Positions 25,515-35,070 of a DNA stretch of 64,000 nt are shown piece by piece; position 1 is the first letter of the stretch; each line of letters starts with the position of its first letter. The notes under the pieces are model-generated. The model did no database searches. It was not told where the DNA came from and was given only the letters and a program-made list of their open reading frames with translations. The translations under genes were made by a program, and so were the position numbers. Location: assembly GCF_009184635.1 (NCBI RefSeq), contig NZ_WELI01000003.1, positions 744,001-808,000 on the forward strand, read 5' to 3'. Source of the stretch: Rudanella paleaurantiibacter. GTDB taxonomy: Bacteria > Bacteroidota > Bacteroidia > Cytophagales > Spirosomataceae.

Positions 25515-26715
25515 CGGCCCCCTACCTACCCTACCCGACAAACTTCCCCATGTAGGCACCACCATTTTCACGGTCATGTCGGCGCTGGCTAACCAAACCG
25601 GTGCCCTCAACTTATCACAAGGATTTCCGAGTTTCCCAGCCGACCCGGCCCTGCTCGCACTTGTGACCGAGGCTATGGCGCAACACCATAATCAGTATGC
25701 CCCCATGCCGGGCGTGCCCGACCTTCGGGAAGCCATTGCAGGCAAGATACAGGCCGATTACGAGGTCGATTACCACCCGGCCGACGAAATTACGGTGACT
25801 TCAGGCGCAACCGAGGCTCTGTTCGCGGCTATTTCAACGGTGGTACAGGCCACGGGTACGGGCGGTGGCCCCGACGAGGTAATTGTCTTTGAGCCCGCTT
25901 ACGATAGCTACGTACCGGCCATTGAACTGAACGGCGGGGTACCGGTGTACGTGTCGCTGGCTCCACCCCATTACGCCATTGACTGGGATGCGGTTCGGGC
26001 CAAAATCACCCCGCGTACCCGGCTCATAATGGTTAATACGCCCCACAATCCGACGGGGCGCGTCTGGACCCGCGACGATGTAAATCAACTGGCCGCCATT
26101 GCTGAAGCGCACAATTTACTCATTATCAGCGATGAGGTATACGAACACATCGTATTCGATCAGGACACCGGTGCGGGCCGGCAACATCACTCGCTCATGA
26201 CCCACCCCGGCCTGCGCGAGCGGACGTTTGTGTGTGGGTCGTTCGGGAAAACATTCCACGTAACGGGCTGGAAAATTGGGTACTGCCTCGCCCCCAAAGT
26301 CCTGACGGCCGCGTTCCGGAAAATCCATCAGTTTGTAACGTTCAGCGTTCCGACGCCCATGCAGTATGCGCTTGCCCGGTACCTGCAAGAGCCCGAACGC
26401 TACCAGACCCTTTCGGCTTTTTACGAACAGAAACGAAATACGTTCCTCGACGCCATTGCCGGTTCGCCGTTTCGGTACATCCCAACGGAGGGCACATTTT
26501 TCCAGACACTCGCGTACGGGCACCTCACCGACGAGCCCGACACTGAACTGGCCATCCGCCTGACCCACGAAATTGGGGTAGCTTCTATCCCGCTATCGGT
26601 GTTTTACCACGACCGGCGCGACTACCGGATGCTGCGCTTTTGCTTTGCCAAAGACGACGCCATGCTCCGCGAAGCCGGCTCGCGGCTGAAAGCCTGGGCC
26701 AACGGCCTGGTTTAA
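25504..26715 (+). CDS. PLP-dependent aminotransferase, methionine/kynurenine type
   Basis: 403 residues, class I/II fold. PLP Lys lies in SFGKTFHVTGWKIGY (about 243). Other signature residues: NLSQGFPSFP near the start, TSGATEALFAAI, NTPHNPTGRVW, ISDEVYEH. This pattern is that of methionine aminotransferase YbdL and the kynurenine aminotransferase group. The start is marked by the overlap with the 59-residue frame. Cytoplasmic; probable role in methionine salvage or aromatic amino acid transamination. Confidence 0.92.
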   Translation: MLANGPLPTLPDKLPHVGTTIFTVMSALANQTGALNLSQGFPSFPADPALLALVTEAMAQHHNQYAPMPGVPDLREAIAGKIQADYEVDYHPADEITVTSGATEALFAAISTVVQATGTGGGPDEVIVFEPAYDSYVPAIELNGGVPVYVSLAPPHYAIDWDAVRAKITPRTRLIMVNTPHNPTGRVWTRDDVNQLAAIAEAHNLLIISDEVYEHIVFDQDTGAGRQHHSLMTHPGLRERTFVCGSFGKTFHVTGWKIGYCLAPKVLTAAFRKIHQFVTFSVPTPMQYALARYLQEPERYQTLSAFYEQKRNTFLDAIAGSPFRYIPTEGTFFQTLAYGHLTDEPDTELAIRLTHEIGVASIPLSVFYHDRRDYRMLRFCFAKDDAMLREAGSRLKAWANGLV

Positions 26716-27082
26716 GGTTTTTGGTTAAAACTGAGTGCTCCTTTGCGCTTAATCCAATGTGAGTTATGGATAAGACACATTGCAAAATTCCTGTTATACA
26801 AGTAGTTGCTGACGCAAGGGCCTTCGACAGGCTCAGGCTGACGGGCAGCTCACAAATTTGCGGTCAGCCCGGCCCGCGTGCGGTTGAGCCTGTCGAAGGC
26901 CCGTGCGTCAGCCATTATGCATAATTCACGTTAATCTAAAACCGGAGAGCCAGCCACTCATTTTAAATGATAATATAGAATACACAATGAACAACTGACT
27001 TATCTACTGATAATCAACCCTTTCACTATACATTTTTCGTTATTCATTATGCATTTAATTCTGCCCAATTACTCAAAAACAA
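26716..27082. repeat. Intergenic region with a compound palindrome
   Basis: Arms 26808-26835 and 26885-26912 (28 bases, one mismatch) contain the CCTTCGACAGGCTCA core also seen at 18325-18421. The right flank 26890-26933 continues as a sequence whose reverse complement matches the element at 41264-41300. The rest is AT-rich non-coding. Confidence 0.7.
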
Positions 27083-27868
27083 TCAAATCTCCAGCAAGCT
27101 TTTAACGGCATCGGCGTAGGTTGAGCCACTGGTGAGTTTGGTACTTTTTTTGTCGCTCAGAACAATCAGAAACTTACCGTCGAAATGCTTCACCACCTCG
27201 CTGATACGGTGCACGTTGACCAGCGCCGAACGGCTGATTCGGACAAACGTATTGGGGAGTTTCTCGGCCAGGGTGGTGATGGTGTACGAGGTCAGAAACT
27301 TCTGTCCATCAGTAGTTGAGAGGAATACATACTTGTCTTCAGCCTCGAAAAACGCAATATCGGGCAGCGGAATGAGTTTGATTTTGTCGCCCGTTTTGAC
27401 CGAAATCGAGTGAATTTCCTTTTTGGGCTGCATCCGTTCGAGCAACTTGAACAGATTGTCGGCATTGGGAAAGTGGTTGGCACTTTCTGACCGGCTCCCC
27501 AGCTCCACCACCGACCGGATTTTATGAATCGTTCGCTCCAGCCGTTCGCCTTCAATGGGCTTGAGCAGGTAATCGATGGAGTGCTCTTCAAACGCCCGAA
27601 TAGCGTATTGGTCGTAAGCCGTCGCGAAAATGACGAGCGGCATATAGGTCAGGCGGGCAAGCATTTCGAACCCGTTGAGCAGAGGCATTTCAATATCGAG
27701 AAAGATCACATCAGGCCGTTGGGCTTCAACCAGAGCCAACCCCTCGGCCCCGTTGGCCGCTTCGCCAATCACGGTAAACACATCGGGTTGTTTGCCCAAT
27801 AGCCGTTTCAGGCGCGAAATAGCCAATGCTTCGTCGTCAATCAGAATCGTTTTTAGAGGGAAGGTCAT
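27083..27868 (-). CDS. LytTR-family response regulator
   Basis: 261 residues from ATG 27868 (MTFPLKTILIDDEAL); earlier in-frame ATG codons lie in repeat DNA and are not credible. The receiver domain (about 1-125) has the acidic pair DDE and the phospho-acceptor Asp in IFLDIEMP. The LytTR DNA-binding domain (about 150-260) includes FFEAEDKYVFL and SRSALVN. It is the natural partner of the LytS-type kinase encoded just upstream on the same strand, separated by about 100 bases of inverted repeats. Target genes are unknown. Confidence 0.93.
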   Translation of the reverse strand: MTFPLKTILIDDEALAISRLKRLLGKQPDVFTVIGEAANGAEGLALVEAQRPDVIFLDIEMPLLNGFEMLARLTYMPLVIFATAYDQYAIRAFEEHSIDYLLKPIEGERLERTIHKIRSVVELGSRSESANHFPNADNLFKLLERMQPKKEIHSISVKTGDKIKLIPLPDIAFFEAEDKYVFLSTTDGQKFLTSYTITTLAEKLPNTFVRISRSALVNVHRISEVVKHFDGKFLIVLSDKKSTKLTSGSTYADAVKSLLEI

Positions 27869-27871
27869 ATT

Positions 27872-27967
27872 GCAGTGGCAGTGAGCAGTGGCAGTAAATA
27901 GTGGCAGTGGGCAGTGACAGTGGCAGTGGGCTGTTCGTTGTTCACTGTTACTGCTTACTGCCACTGC
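27872..27967. repeat. Inverted repeat between the kinase and regulator genes
   Basis: 18-base arms 27872-27889 and 27950-27967 (17 of 18 matched), filled with CAGTGGCAGTG-like units. It has separated the two genes of an otherwise compact two-component operon and may form a hairpin in their mRNA. Confidence 0.65.
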
Positions 27968-27970
27968 ATA

Positions 27971-29449
27971 CTACTTACTGTTCGTTGTCAATCTGTTGAG
28001 TTTAATTCCGAGCAGCACCTGTTTGTACGGCTCGTTCTGGAGTTCGACGCGGGCATCGTCGCCGTAGAGGAGCCGAAGTTTTTCCCCAATGCTTCGCAGC
28101 CCATAGCCGCTGCCCATTTCTTCGGGAAACGCCGGGCCGTTGTCGTGTACACTCAGAAATACCCAGTCGTCCTGCTGGTAAATTTTAACGTCGATTCGCC
28201 CCTGCCCGGCCCGTTTGCTGATACCGTGCTTCACCGCATTCTCCACGATGGGCTGCAACAAAAACTGGGGTACTTTCAGCGCATTAAGCGACTCGTCGGC
28301 CAGCGAAACACCAAACTGAAGCCGGTCGCCGAAACGCACGTGCTCCACCTGCAAATAGGTGCGTACCATGTCGAGTTCATCGGCAAGAGTACTCGTATGC
28401 GTGCCATCACGACCGGTTGAGTACCGAAACAGCTTCGACAGCAGCAGGGTCATTTCTTCGGCCTTGTCGGGGTCGTCGTGCACCAGACTGGCAATGCTAT
28501 TGAGGGCATTGTACAGAAAATGCGGGTTTATTTTGGCCTGAAGCGCGTCGAGTTCGGCCTGCGTTTTGAGCTTTTCGAGGTTAAGCAGTTCAAACTCCTG
28601 CTCGGTTATTTTGCGCGACAACTGCCGCCCCTGCCGGAGCACATACAGAAACAGATTACCCACGAGTAAGCCCCCTAACACGTAGAGGTACCAGGGAGCC
28701 GATTGGGTGCTCATTGGCTGTTGCGTGGCCTGCCGGGCGAGTTGTTTGAACACCTCTTTTCCAAACAATGTGTACGTGACCCAGGCCATAGTCACGTAAA
28801 CGGGTATAATGGCGAGGCTAACCAACAGATGCCGCAGCCAGATACGCCGAACGGCCCGGTCTAACCAATCGGACATGAAGTAGACCAGCAAAAACACCGT
28901 GACCCCCTCGGTCAGATTCTGCCAGACAATGAACCGGTTCAGGTCGGCAATGAGTTTGTTGCTGGATGTGGCAATCAGGTTAGTGAAATACACAATGCCG
29001 CTCACGCCATACATGAGCAAGGCCCCCAACACCATCCCGATCAAGACCCCCCAAACGGGTTTTTTGAGCAGATACGTAAGTGTGATGGGCGTGGCCGGGA
29101 GCTTGGCCCGCTCCACGTTGTGCGCCCGACCCGTAAACGACATCGATACCCCCGTCAGGTTGGCACCGGTCAGGTCGGCACCGGCCAGCCCGCTGAAATT
29201 GAGGTTAGCCCCCGTCAGGTCAGCATCTACAAACGAGGCATTCACTAGCGACGCAAAACTCAGGTTGGCATTCTGGAGCGTAGCCCGGCTGAAATTAGCC
29301 CCCGACAGGTCGGAGAAGCTAAAATCAGCATCGGTCAGGTCGAGCCCGCTAAAGTCGAAGTGGGCCAAAGCAGAGCCGCGCATCCGCACGGGCTGTACGG
29401 GCCGGTTGGCCGACTGATGCAGTTGTCGTTCGAGTTGTTCGCGGGTCAT
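27971..29449 (-). CDS. LytS-type sensor histidine kinase with N-terminal pentapeptide repeats
   Basis: 492 residues. The N-terminal part (about 22-120) is built of A(N/D)LXX pentapeptide repeats, such as LTDADFSFSDLSGANFS. Four membrane segments follow (about 145-285). Then comes a His_kinase domain with the phosphorylated His in NPHFLYNALNSI (about 330) and an HATPase domain with NAVKHG and GYGLRSIGEKL. Pentapeptide repeats form a stiff beta-helix; fused to a membrane kinase they may sense or scaffold, which is inference. The regulator gene lies directly downstream. Unusual domain join within a common LytS/LytTR layout. Confidence 0.93.
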   Translation of the reverse strand: MTREQLERQLHQSANRPVQPVRMRGSALAHFDFSGLDLTDADFSFSDLSGANFSRATLQNANLSFASLVNASFVDADLTGANLNFSGLAGADLTGANLTGVSMSFTGRAHNVERAKLPATPITLTYLLKKPVWGVLIGMVLGALLMYGVSGIVYFTNLIATSSNKLIADLNRFIVWQNLTEGVTVFLLVYFMSDWLDRAVRRIWLRHLLVSLAIIPVYVTMAWVTYTLFGKEVFKQLARQATQQPMSTQSAPWYLYVLGGLLVGNLFLYVLRQGRQLSRKITEQEFELLNLEKLKTQAELDALQAKINPHFLYNALNSIASLVHDDPDKAEEMTLLLSKLFRYSTGRDGTHTSTLADELDMVRTYLQVEHVRFGDRLQFGVSLADESLNALKVPQFLLQPIVENAVKHGISKRAGQGRIDVKIYQQDDWVFLSVHDNGPAFPEEMGSGYGLRSIGEKLRLLYGDDARVELQNEPYKQVLLGIKLNRLTTNSK

Positions 29450-29453
29450 GGGC

Positions 29454-30107
29454 TTATTTGCACTTTTCCAGCATGGGGGCTATCTGGGCCTGCCCCCAGT
29501 TGGGCGAGAGGTCGCTCTTGGGTTTAAAGGTAGCAAATTTCTCGGCCGCCTTTTTCAGCACCGGACAGGCTGTGGCCGTGCCACCCCCAAACTGCTCAGG
29601 CGTGTACATGAGCGACGAGCCTTCGAGTACGTACGGGCGGGGATTGTCGGGGTTGAGCGATTTTGCTTTTTCGATACCCGCCTGAAACTGCGGGCCGTAC
29701 TGCTGCCAGCGCGCCATTGGGTCGACCACCATCCGGGCCTGCGCAATGTAGGCCCGCAACACGGCCAGTTCGTCGTTGTCGGGCGAGATGGCGTCGGCGG
29801 CTTTCAGATGGGCATCGGCTTTGTCGAGATAGGCATCTTTTTCGGCGGCATCTTTCCCCATAAAGCCCAGAAACACGTACTCCAGCCCAGCATAGTAGCG
29901 GGGTAGCCACTCCTTTGTTTCAACACTTGCGATGCGCTCAAATCCGTTGGCCGCGGCCAGCATCTCGGCCGGGGGCGTTTTCATATTCTGTCCTTTGAGG
30001 GTATTCAGGGCTGCGGTCATGGCCTGTGTGTACTGTTCCGACTGAGCCATTACCGGACTAACAACGCCCATCAGGGCTGCAACAAGCGATACAATCAGGG
30101 TTTTCAT
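29454..30107 (-). CDS. Periplasmic TPR-like protein
   Basis: 217 residues with a signal peptide cleaved after SPVMAQ (about 22). Helical repeats resembling TPR appear (AHLKAADAISPDNDELAVL; AGIEKAKSLNPDNPRPY). No catalytic motif. The stop is 5 bases from the kinase gene start, so the two are probably co-transcribed. TPR proteins of this kind often act as accessory factors for secretion or receptor complexes; function here unknown. Confidence 0.8.
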   Translation of the reverse strand: MKTLIVSLVAALMGVVSPVMAQSEQYTQAMTAALNTLKGQNMKTPPAEMLAAANGFERIASVETKEWLPRYYAGLEYVFLGFMGKDAAEKDAYLDKADAHLKAADAISPDNDELAVLRAYIAQARMVVDPMARWQQYGPQFQAGIEKAKSLNPDNPRPYVLEGSSLMYTPEQFGGGTATACPVLKKAAEKFATFKPKSDLSPNWGQAQIAPMLEKCK

Positions 30108-30146
30108 ACGAAAATTATTAAAAGGTAAACGTTTGGAATTGAGCCG

Positions 30147-32375
30147 TTAGAGCTTGTTCAGATCGACTTTGGCGCGCTTACCGAGCATGATAATGCCGCC
30201 CACAAAGAAGGTTCGGTACGTGGTGGGGCCAACAGCGTAGCGGGTACGGCCGGGTTGCCCCTCGGGGTTGGCTGCATACCGGTACGTGAATACGTTACGG
30301 GTATTGAGCAAATTATCGACCGAGGCATAGATCACCACAAAATTGCCCTTGAAAGCCGTGATGTAATTGGCCGAAAAACTCACGTTGTGCACGGCTGGGG
30401 TACGATCGGTCAGAAACTCGCGCTCAGGCCGGTTGGGATTGTAGTAAGGCCGACCGCTTGTGTACGCATACGTCAGACTCAGATTGGTCCGAATTTTTTC
30501 GAAGTACCGACGGGTAATCAGGCTCAGGTTGTGGGTCGATACAAACGTGGGCGTAGCCTGCGTGAGGTAGTTCCGAAACAGCCGCTTCGTATCCACGTAG
30601 CTGTATGTCAACCAGTAATCCAGCCCTTTAACACTTGTCTGGTCACGCCAGAACACGTCGAACCCGCCGGCGTATCCCCGGCCCGTGTTATCGGTCGGGC
30701 CAAACGGAAACCGGTACGGATTACCCAGATCGGCTCGCCAGTCGAAGCCAGCCGCGCTGCTGGTATCAACCCGCTCGCGTACTAATTGAGCGTAGTTTTT
30801 GTAAAACGTCTCGACTCGGAACGTCCGTTTGTTTTTGATTACCTGATAGTTCAGAATCAGGTGGTCGGCCCGCTCATAAGCAAGGGTTCGGTTCCGAAAC
30901 AGGTAGCTGTAATCGGGTGTCTGGTAAAACTGCCCGGCTGCTAGTGCCACCTGACTGTAAGTCCCCGTTTTGTAGGCCATCGACAGGCGGGGAGCCATAT
31001 TCATCCGGCCGATTACCGAGGTATATTCGACCCGACCGCCTATTTGCAAAGCCAGTTTACGACCCGCATACACCTGCCATTCGGCAAACGTAGCCGCGTA
31101 TTGGTCAGTCAGGCTGAAGGCGTTGCCAAACACCGTGTTCCCGAGCCGGATCGCGTGCCATTCGGCCCCAAAAAGGAGCTGACTGTTGCCGGGTAGCGCA
31201 CGGGTCAGCACGGCCCGCACCTGCGCCCGGCTGTTCTGCCGCGAAAAATCGAACGCCCCCATCGTCATGTCGTCGGTGTCGTGGCTGATCGAAACGCCCG
31301 TGTTCAGCGCCCATTTGCCCTCATCCCACGAGTCGGTGTAGGTGCTGTTAATAAACAGGTTTCGGTTGTGTTGATTGAGCGTAGCACGGCCCATTTCGTT
31401 GCCAGCCTGCGCCTGAGCCGGGTCGCGGAACACCATTCCCAAACGCGAATCGGAATACATGCCGTAGGCTTTAATCAGGCCATTTTTGGTCGGCTGATAC
31501 CGGTACGTCAGCGAGGTACCGCCATAGACCGGGGCCTTGAGCCACTCTACATTCTGGGGCACGAGCGCAAAAAACGGGCGCAAGTCGCCATAATACACCG
31601 AGGCCGACACCGACGATTTTTCGGTGGCATTGTCGTACGTAACACCCGCACTGGCCAGGTTCAGGCTGAGGCTGACCCCATCCTGTGAGCCCTTGTCGGT
31701 GGTATTGAGCAGCAACACGCTCGACAATGCCTGCCCGTACTGTGCCGAATAACCACCCGTGCTGAACGACGTACCTTTGAACTGAAACGGGTTGAAACGC
31801 CCCCGCTGCTGCACATCGGGCAGGGATGAGAAAAACGGATTTTGCACAATCAACCCATCAATGACTACTTTGGCTTCGAGGTTAGAGCCACCGCGCACAA
31901 ACAAACCCGCCTGCTCGCCCACGCGCTGGGCACCGGGCATAAAATTGACAGCACCCGTAATATCGCCGGCTGCCCCGGCGATATTCACGATATCGAGCGC
32001 CTTCAGCATCGTCATCCGTTTCGTGTCCGACGCTTCAAACGCCCCGGCCGTAATCACCACGGTATTCAGCTCATTGGCCGACTCCGTCATTTGGACGGTC
32101 AGCTCCAGGGGGGTACCGGTAAGGTTTACGGGTTGGGCATAATTCTCGAAACCAACAAACGTTACCAGCAGCGTAGCGGTGTCGCGCCGGGTGGTTGTAA
32201 ACCGGAAACTACCCGTACTGTCGGCATTGGCTCCGTCGTAGGTGCCCTTGAGGTAGATGTTAGCACCCGGCAGGGCACGGCCACGCTCATCGAGTACGCG
32301 CCCCCGGAGCAGGGTTTGGGCCGACGCTCCGGCGGCTATCAGGGCGAAGAAAAAGAAAAGGTAAATGGGCTTCAT
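30147..32375 (-). CDS. TonB-dependent receptor with carboxypeptidase-like N-terminal domain
   Basis: 742 residues from ATG 32375; a longer start at 32426 would place extra residues before the signal peptide. Signal peptide cleaved after GASAQ. A CarboxypepD_reg-like domain follows (RGRVLDERGRALPGANIYLK, about 25-105), then a plug domain (VNFMPGAQRVGEQAGLFVRG) and a beta-barrel to the end (LGKRAKVDLNKL). It imports a ligand, such as a siderophore, vitamin or glycan, through the outer membrane with TonB energy. No SusD-like partner or ligand-specific gene is next to it. About 40 bases upstream of the TPR gene, so possibly one operon. Confidence 0.93.
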   Translation of the reverse strand: MKPIYLFFFFALIAAGASAQTLLRGRVLDERGRALPGANIYLKGTYDGANADSTGSFRFTTTRRDTATLLVTFVGFENYAQPVNLTGTPLELTVQMTESANELNTVVITAGAFEASDTKRMTMLKALDIVNIAGAAGDITGAVNFMPGAQRVGEQAGLFVRGGSNLEAKVVIDGLIVQNPFFSSLPDVQQRGRFNPFQFKGTSFSTGGYSAQYGQALSSVLLLNTTDKGSQDGVSLSLNLASAGVTYDNATEKSSVSASVYYGDLRPFFALVPQNVEWLKAPVYGGTSLTYRYQPTKNGLIKAYGMYSDSRLGMVFRDPAQAQAGNEMGRATLNQHNRNLFINSTYTDSWDEGKWALNTGVSISHDTDDMTMGAFDFSRQNSRAQVRAVLTRALPGNSQLLFGAEWHAIRLGNTVFGNAFSLTDQYAATFAEWQVYAGRKLALQIGGRVEYTSVIGRMNMAPRLSMAYKTGTYSQVALAAGQFYQTPDYSYLFRNRTLAYERADHLILNYQVIKNKRTFRVETFYKNYAQLVRERVDTSSAAGFDWRADLGNPYRFPFGPTDNTGRGYAGGFDVFWRDQTSVKGLDYWLTYSYVDTKRLFRNYLTQATPTFVSTHNLSLITRRYFEKIRTNLSLTYAYTSGRPYYNPNRPEREFLTDRTPAVHNVSFSANYITAFKGNFVVIYASVDNLLNTRNVFTYRYAANPEGQPGRTRYAVGPTTYRTFFVGGIIMLGKRAKVDLNKL

Positions 32376-32501
32376 GGCTTGGAAAACGGGGTGTCGTTCG
32401 ATTGACGATTCAAACGTACAGCCCACTTCCAGCGTTATTCCCTAAAATCAGACGAACACCCGACCCACGGGAGTCAACTGCCCATTATTGCCGATAGAAT
32501 T

Positions 32502-33368
32502 ATGCTCAACTTGCCCGAAATCTCCCACCTCTTGTATCAGAAAGTAGCGTTGTGGTTCAACAGTGCGGTTCGTTTTCTGCCCGAAATTGGTATTGCCCTA
32601 CTGGTTATTTTACTGGCCCGTTTTCTGTCCAACGTGGTCAGTCGGCTTATTGCAAGCGGGCTCGGGCGCGTGAGCGACAATGCCTCGCTCGTAGGGCTGT
32701 TGGGCACCGTGGTCAGGATTTTGATTCTGGCCGTCGGTTTGTTTATAGCCCTCGGCATATTGGGCCTCGACAAAACCGTGACCTCGCTACTGGCTGGCGC
32801 GGGGGTCATTGCCTTGGCTGTGGGCTTTGCGTTTCAGGATTTGACCGCCAATTTTATTTCGGGCTCCATGATTGCCATTGCCCGCCCTCTCCAAACGGGC
32901 GACACCGTCGAAACAAACGGGTTTACGGGCCGGGTGGTAGAGGTAAAACTCCGGTCCATTGTGCTCGACAACGGGCAGGGGCAAACGATCGAAATTCCGA
33001 GTAAGGATGTGTTTCAGAAACCCATTACCAACCTTTCGCGGTCGGGGCATCGGCGGCTCGAAATACCTTTTGGGGTTTCGTACCTCGATGACCTGGAGCG
33101 GGTGCAACAGGTGGCCCTCGAAGCCATTCGGGCCTTACCGTTTGTGGAGGCCAATTACCCGGTTCAGGTGTATTTTCGGTCGTTCACGCTCGATAACATT
33201 CAGGGGTATGTGTGGTTTTGGATCGACGGGCGGGCCACCTCACAACCCGAAGCCCAGAGCGAAGCTATCAAAGCCATCAAAACCGCTTTTGAGCGCGAAC
33301 AGATTCTGCTGATGTTCCGCCCCGATACACTGGACCTCAAAAAGCGGCTTTCAGAAGCGGGGGGATAA
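32502..33368 (+). CDS. Small-conductance mechanosensitive channel (MscS family)
   Basis: 288 residues. Three hydrophobic segments lie at about 25-45, 65-90 and 95-125, the last being the pore helix rich in Gly/Ala (LLAGAGVIALAVGFAFQDLT). The MscS beta domain follows (GDTVETNGFTGRVVEVKLRS), then an alpha/beta C-terminus. It opens on membrane tension to release solutes during osmotic downshock. Divergent from the TonB receptor. Length matches E. coli MscS. Confidence 0.94.
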   Translation: MLNLPEISHLLYQKVALWFNSAVRFLPEIGIALLVILLARFLSNVVSRLIASGLGRVSDNASLVGLLGTVVRILILAVGLFIALGILGLDKTVTSLLAGAGVIALAVGFAFQDLTANFISGSMIAIARPLQTGDTVETNGFTGRVVEVKLRSIVLDNGQGQTIEIPSKDVFQKPITNLSRSGHRRLEIPFGVSYLDDLERVQQVALEAIRALPFVEANYPVQVYFRSFTLDNIQGYVWFWIDGRATSQPEAQSEAIKAIKTAFEREQILLMFRPDTLDLKKRLSEAGG

Positions 33369-33703
33369 CAGACTACGACCGGACCGACGGTCCGCTGGAC
33401 CACCCCCAACCCGGACCGCCCTCCTTGAACTAAGGAGGAGGTGGGAAAAACGTCAACCCTGACATACAAAAAGGAAATATACAGGCTTTCTTGACAAAAA
33501 AAGTATATCATACACCGATATACAGTATACAAAAGCTATATACAAACTATTTAAATAAAAAATATTTACACAATCGTTACATTTCTTATTTTCATTAGTC
33601 TTAAGAACTCATTCGCTAATTAGTCTATCTGTGGTTACTCAAATTCATACTTGAGGACGCCACTATCCCTACACGTATTTATCATTATTCTTTCTCAATT
33701 ACT
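33369..33703. promoter_or_regulatory. Intergenic region, AT-rich
   Basis: 335 bases. The first 70 are GC-rich with a short AGGAGG palindrome, the remainder AT-rich with repeated TATAC words (33490-33545) and no coding frame. It probably holds the promoter of the beta-propeller gene at 33704; no clear -33/-7 pair identified. Confidence 0.35.
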
Positions 33704-34675
33704 ATGATCTACAAGTCAATTGCTCAGTCTGCTTATGTCATAGCTACCTGCTTGCTTACGCTCAGCTTCAGCACAATCTCGTATGCACAAAAGAGTAGCT
33801 TCCCGTCTTCACCCGAAGCAACAGGCAGTGCAGAGGGTTTAACGCGCGAAACTTCAGACCCCGGCCAAGAAGATTACCCCAAAGTAAGCCCCGATGGTAA
33901 ATGGCTACTATACAATTCGTTGGAAACGACGAGTTATTTAGTGTTACAACCTTCCTGGAAGTTGGATGTCAAAACAAATCGTAAGCTTCAAATTGTAAAG
34001 AAACAGATTGGGGTGCCAACCACGAATCCCCTGGTTACACATGCAGCTTACCCAACCTGGCTCCCTGACGGCTCTGGTATTATTTATTCATACGTAGCAC
34101 CCGAAAAACCCGTCATTGTGCGCTCTAATACCAACGGTGTCGGCCTGAACTACATCTCACAAGCAGCCCTCGGTGACGATGATGCCGAACCTATTATCAC
34201 CAAGGACGGTAAAACGATCATTTTCACGACTATCCACAGTGGCGAGCGGAAAATTTGCTCGATGGATATCAAAGGCGGCAACTTCTCCATTATTGGCACG
34301 GGAAGCCACATAGCTTTCAATCCCAAAAACCCTGATCAGATTATTTACAATGCAATGAGTGGCAAGTTTATCCAGATTTTCACCATGAATCTGAAAACCG
34401 GCGAACGAAGCCAGCTAACCACCGGGGATTACAACAACCGCGATGGTGCCTTCTCTCAGGATGGTAAATACATTGCTTTTGTCAGCAATCGCGATGCCCC
34501 CAAAAAGCCAAATCATCACCTCTATATTATGAATGTAGACGGGTCGAACATGGTACAGCTCTCGCGGGGCGATACCAACGAAGCCAACCCTTGCTTTGGA
34601 CCAGACGGCACCATCTTCTTCTCCAGCAATGCCGATAAGAACTACAACATCTGGAAAGTAAAGCCTAAATTTTAA
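33704..34675 (+). CDS. Secreted TolB-like beta-propeller protein
   Basis: 323 residues with a signal peptide (cleavage after SYAQ, about 28). At least five PD40/WD40-like blades are recognisable by the xSPDGKW or xxDGKTI words (YPKVSPDGKW, ITKDGKTIIF, FSQDGKYIAFVSNRD, FGPDGTIFFSSN). TolB-type propellers act as interaction scaffolds in the periplasm. It is less GC-rich than its neighbours. It precedes a small membrane protein by 35 bases; the pair may be one unit. Confidence 0.85.
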   Translation: MIYKSIAQSAYVIATCLLTLSFSTISYAQKSSFPSSPEATGSAEGLTRETSDPGQEDYPKVSPDGKWLLYNSLETTSYLVLQPSWKLDVKTNRKLQIVKKQIGVPTTNPLVTHAAYPTWLPDGSGIIYSYVAPEKPVIVRSNTNGVGLNYISQAALGDDDAEPIITKDGKTIIFTTIHSGERKICSMDIKGGNFSIIGTGSHIAFNPKNPDQIIYNAMSGKFIQIFTMNLKTGERSQLTTGDYNNRDGAFSQDGKYIAFVSNRDAPKKPNHHLYIMNVDGSNMVQLSRGDTNEANPCFGPDGTIFFSSNADKNYNIWKVKPKF

Positions 34676-34710
34676 TCACCTGAAACACATAACCCCTACC
34701 TATTTCTCCC

Positions 34711-34992
34711 ATGGAAGACAATCAGGCTACCAATCTCAACAGTAACCCTGCTCAACCCCAAAGCATCATTGTTACACAGCCCAAAAGCAAGGGACTTGCC
34801 TTTCTGTTGTGTTTCCTGTTTGGGCCACTCGGCATGCTCTACACCACCATAACCGGGGCTATTGTCATGTTCATTGTTTCCTTGCTTGCAGCCCTTATCA
34901 CATTCGGCCTTGGCTTCTTTTTTACCTGGCCTATTTGCATCATCTGGGGCGTTTTGGCCGCTGGCAAAGGCAGTGTAACCGTAGTAAAATAG
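34711..34992 (+). CDS. Small membrane protein, TM2-like
   Basis: 93 residues: polar N-terminus of about 25, then two or three hydrophobic segments (GLAFLLCFLFGPLGMLYTTI; VMFIVSLLAALITFGLGF). The GPLGMLY turn resembles TM2-domain proteins. Function unknown. It ends at a long palindromic terminator shared with the convergent peroxidase gene. Confidence 0.75.
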   Translation: MEDNQATNLNSNPAQPQSIIVTQPKSKGLAFLLCFLFGPLGMLYTTITGAIVMFIVSLLAALITFGLGFFFTWPICIIWGVLAAGKGSVTVVK

Positions 34993-34995
34993 TGA

Positions 34996-35052
34996 ACACG
35001 GGTAAATGCAGAGAGGTAACCAGACTGGTTACCTCTCTGCATTTACCCGTGT
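34996..35052. terminator. Near-perfect 57-bp palindrome between convergent genes
   Basis: Arms 34996-35023 and 35025-35052, 28 bases each and fully complementary, with a single central base. No T-run. A cruciform or a very strong bidirectional hairpin. Confidence 0.8.
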
Positions 35053-35070
35053 GAAGGTTGGGGGTGGTCC

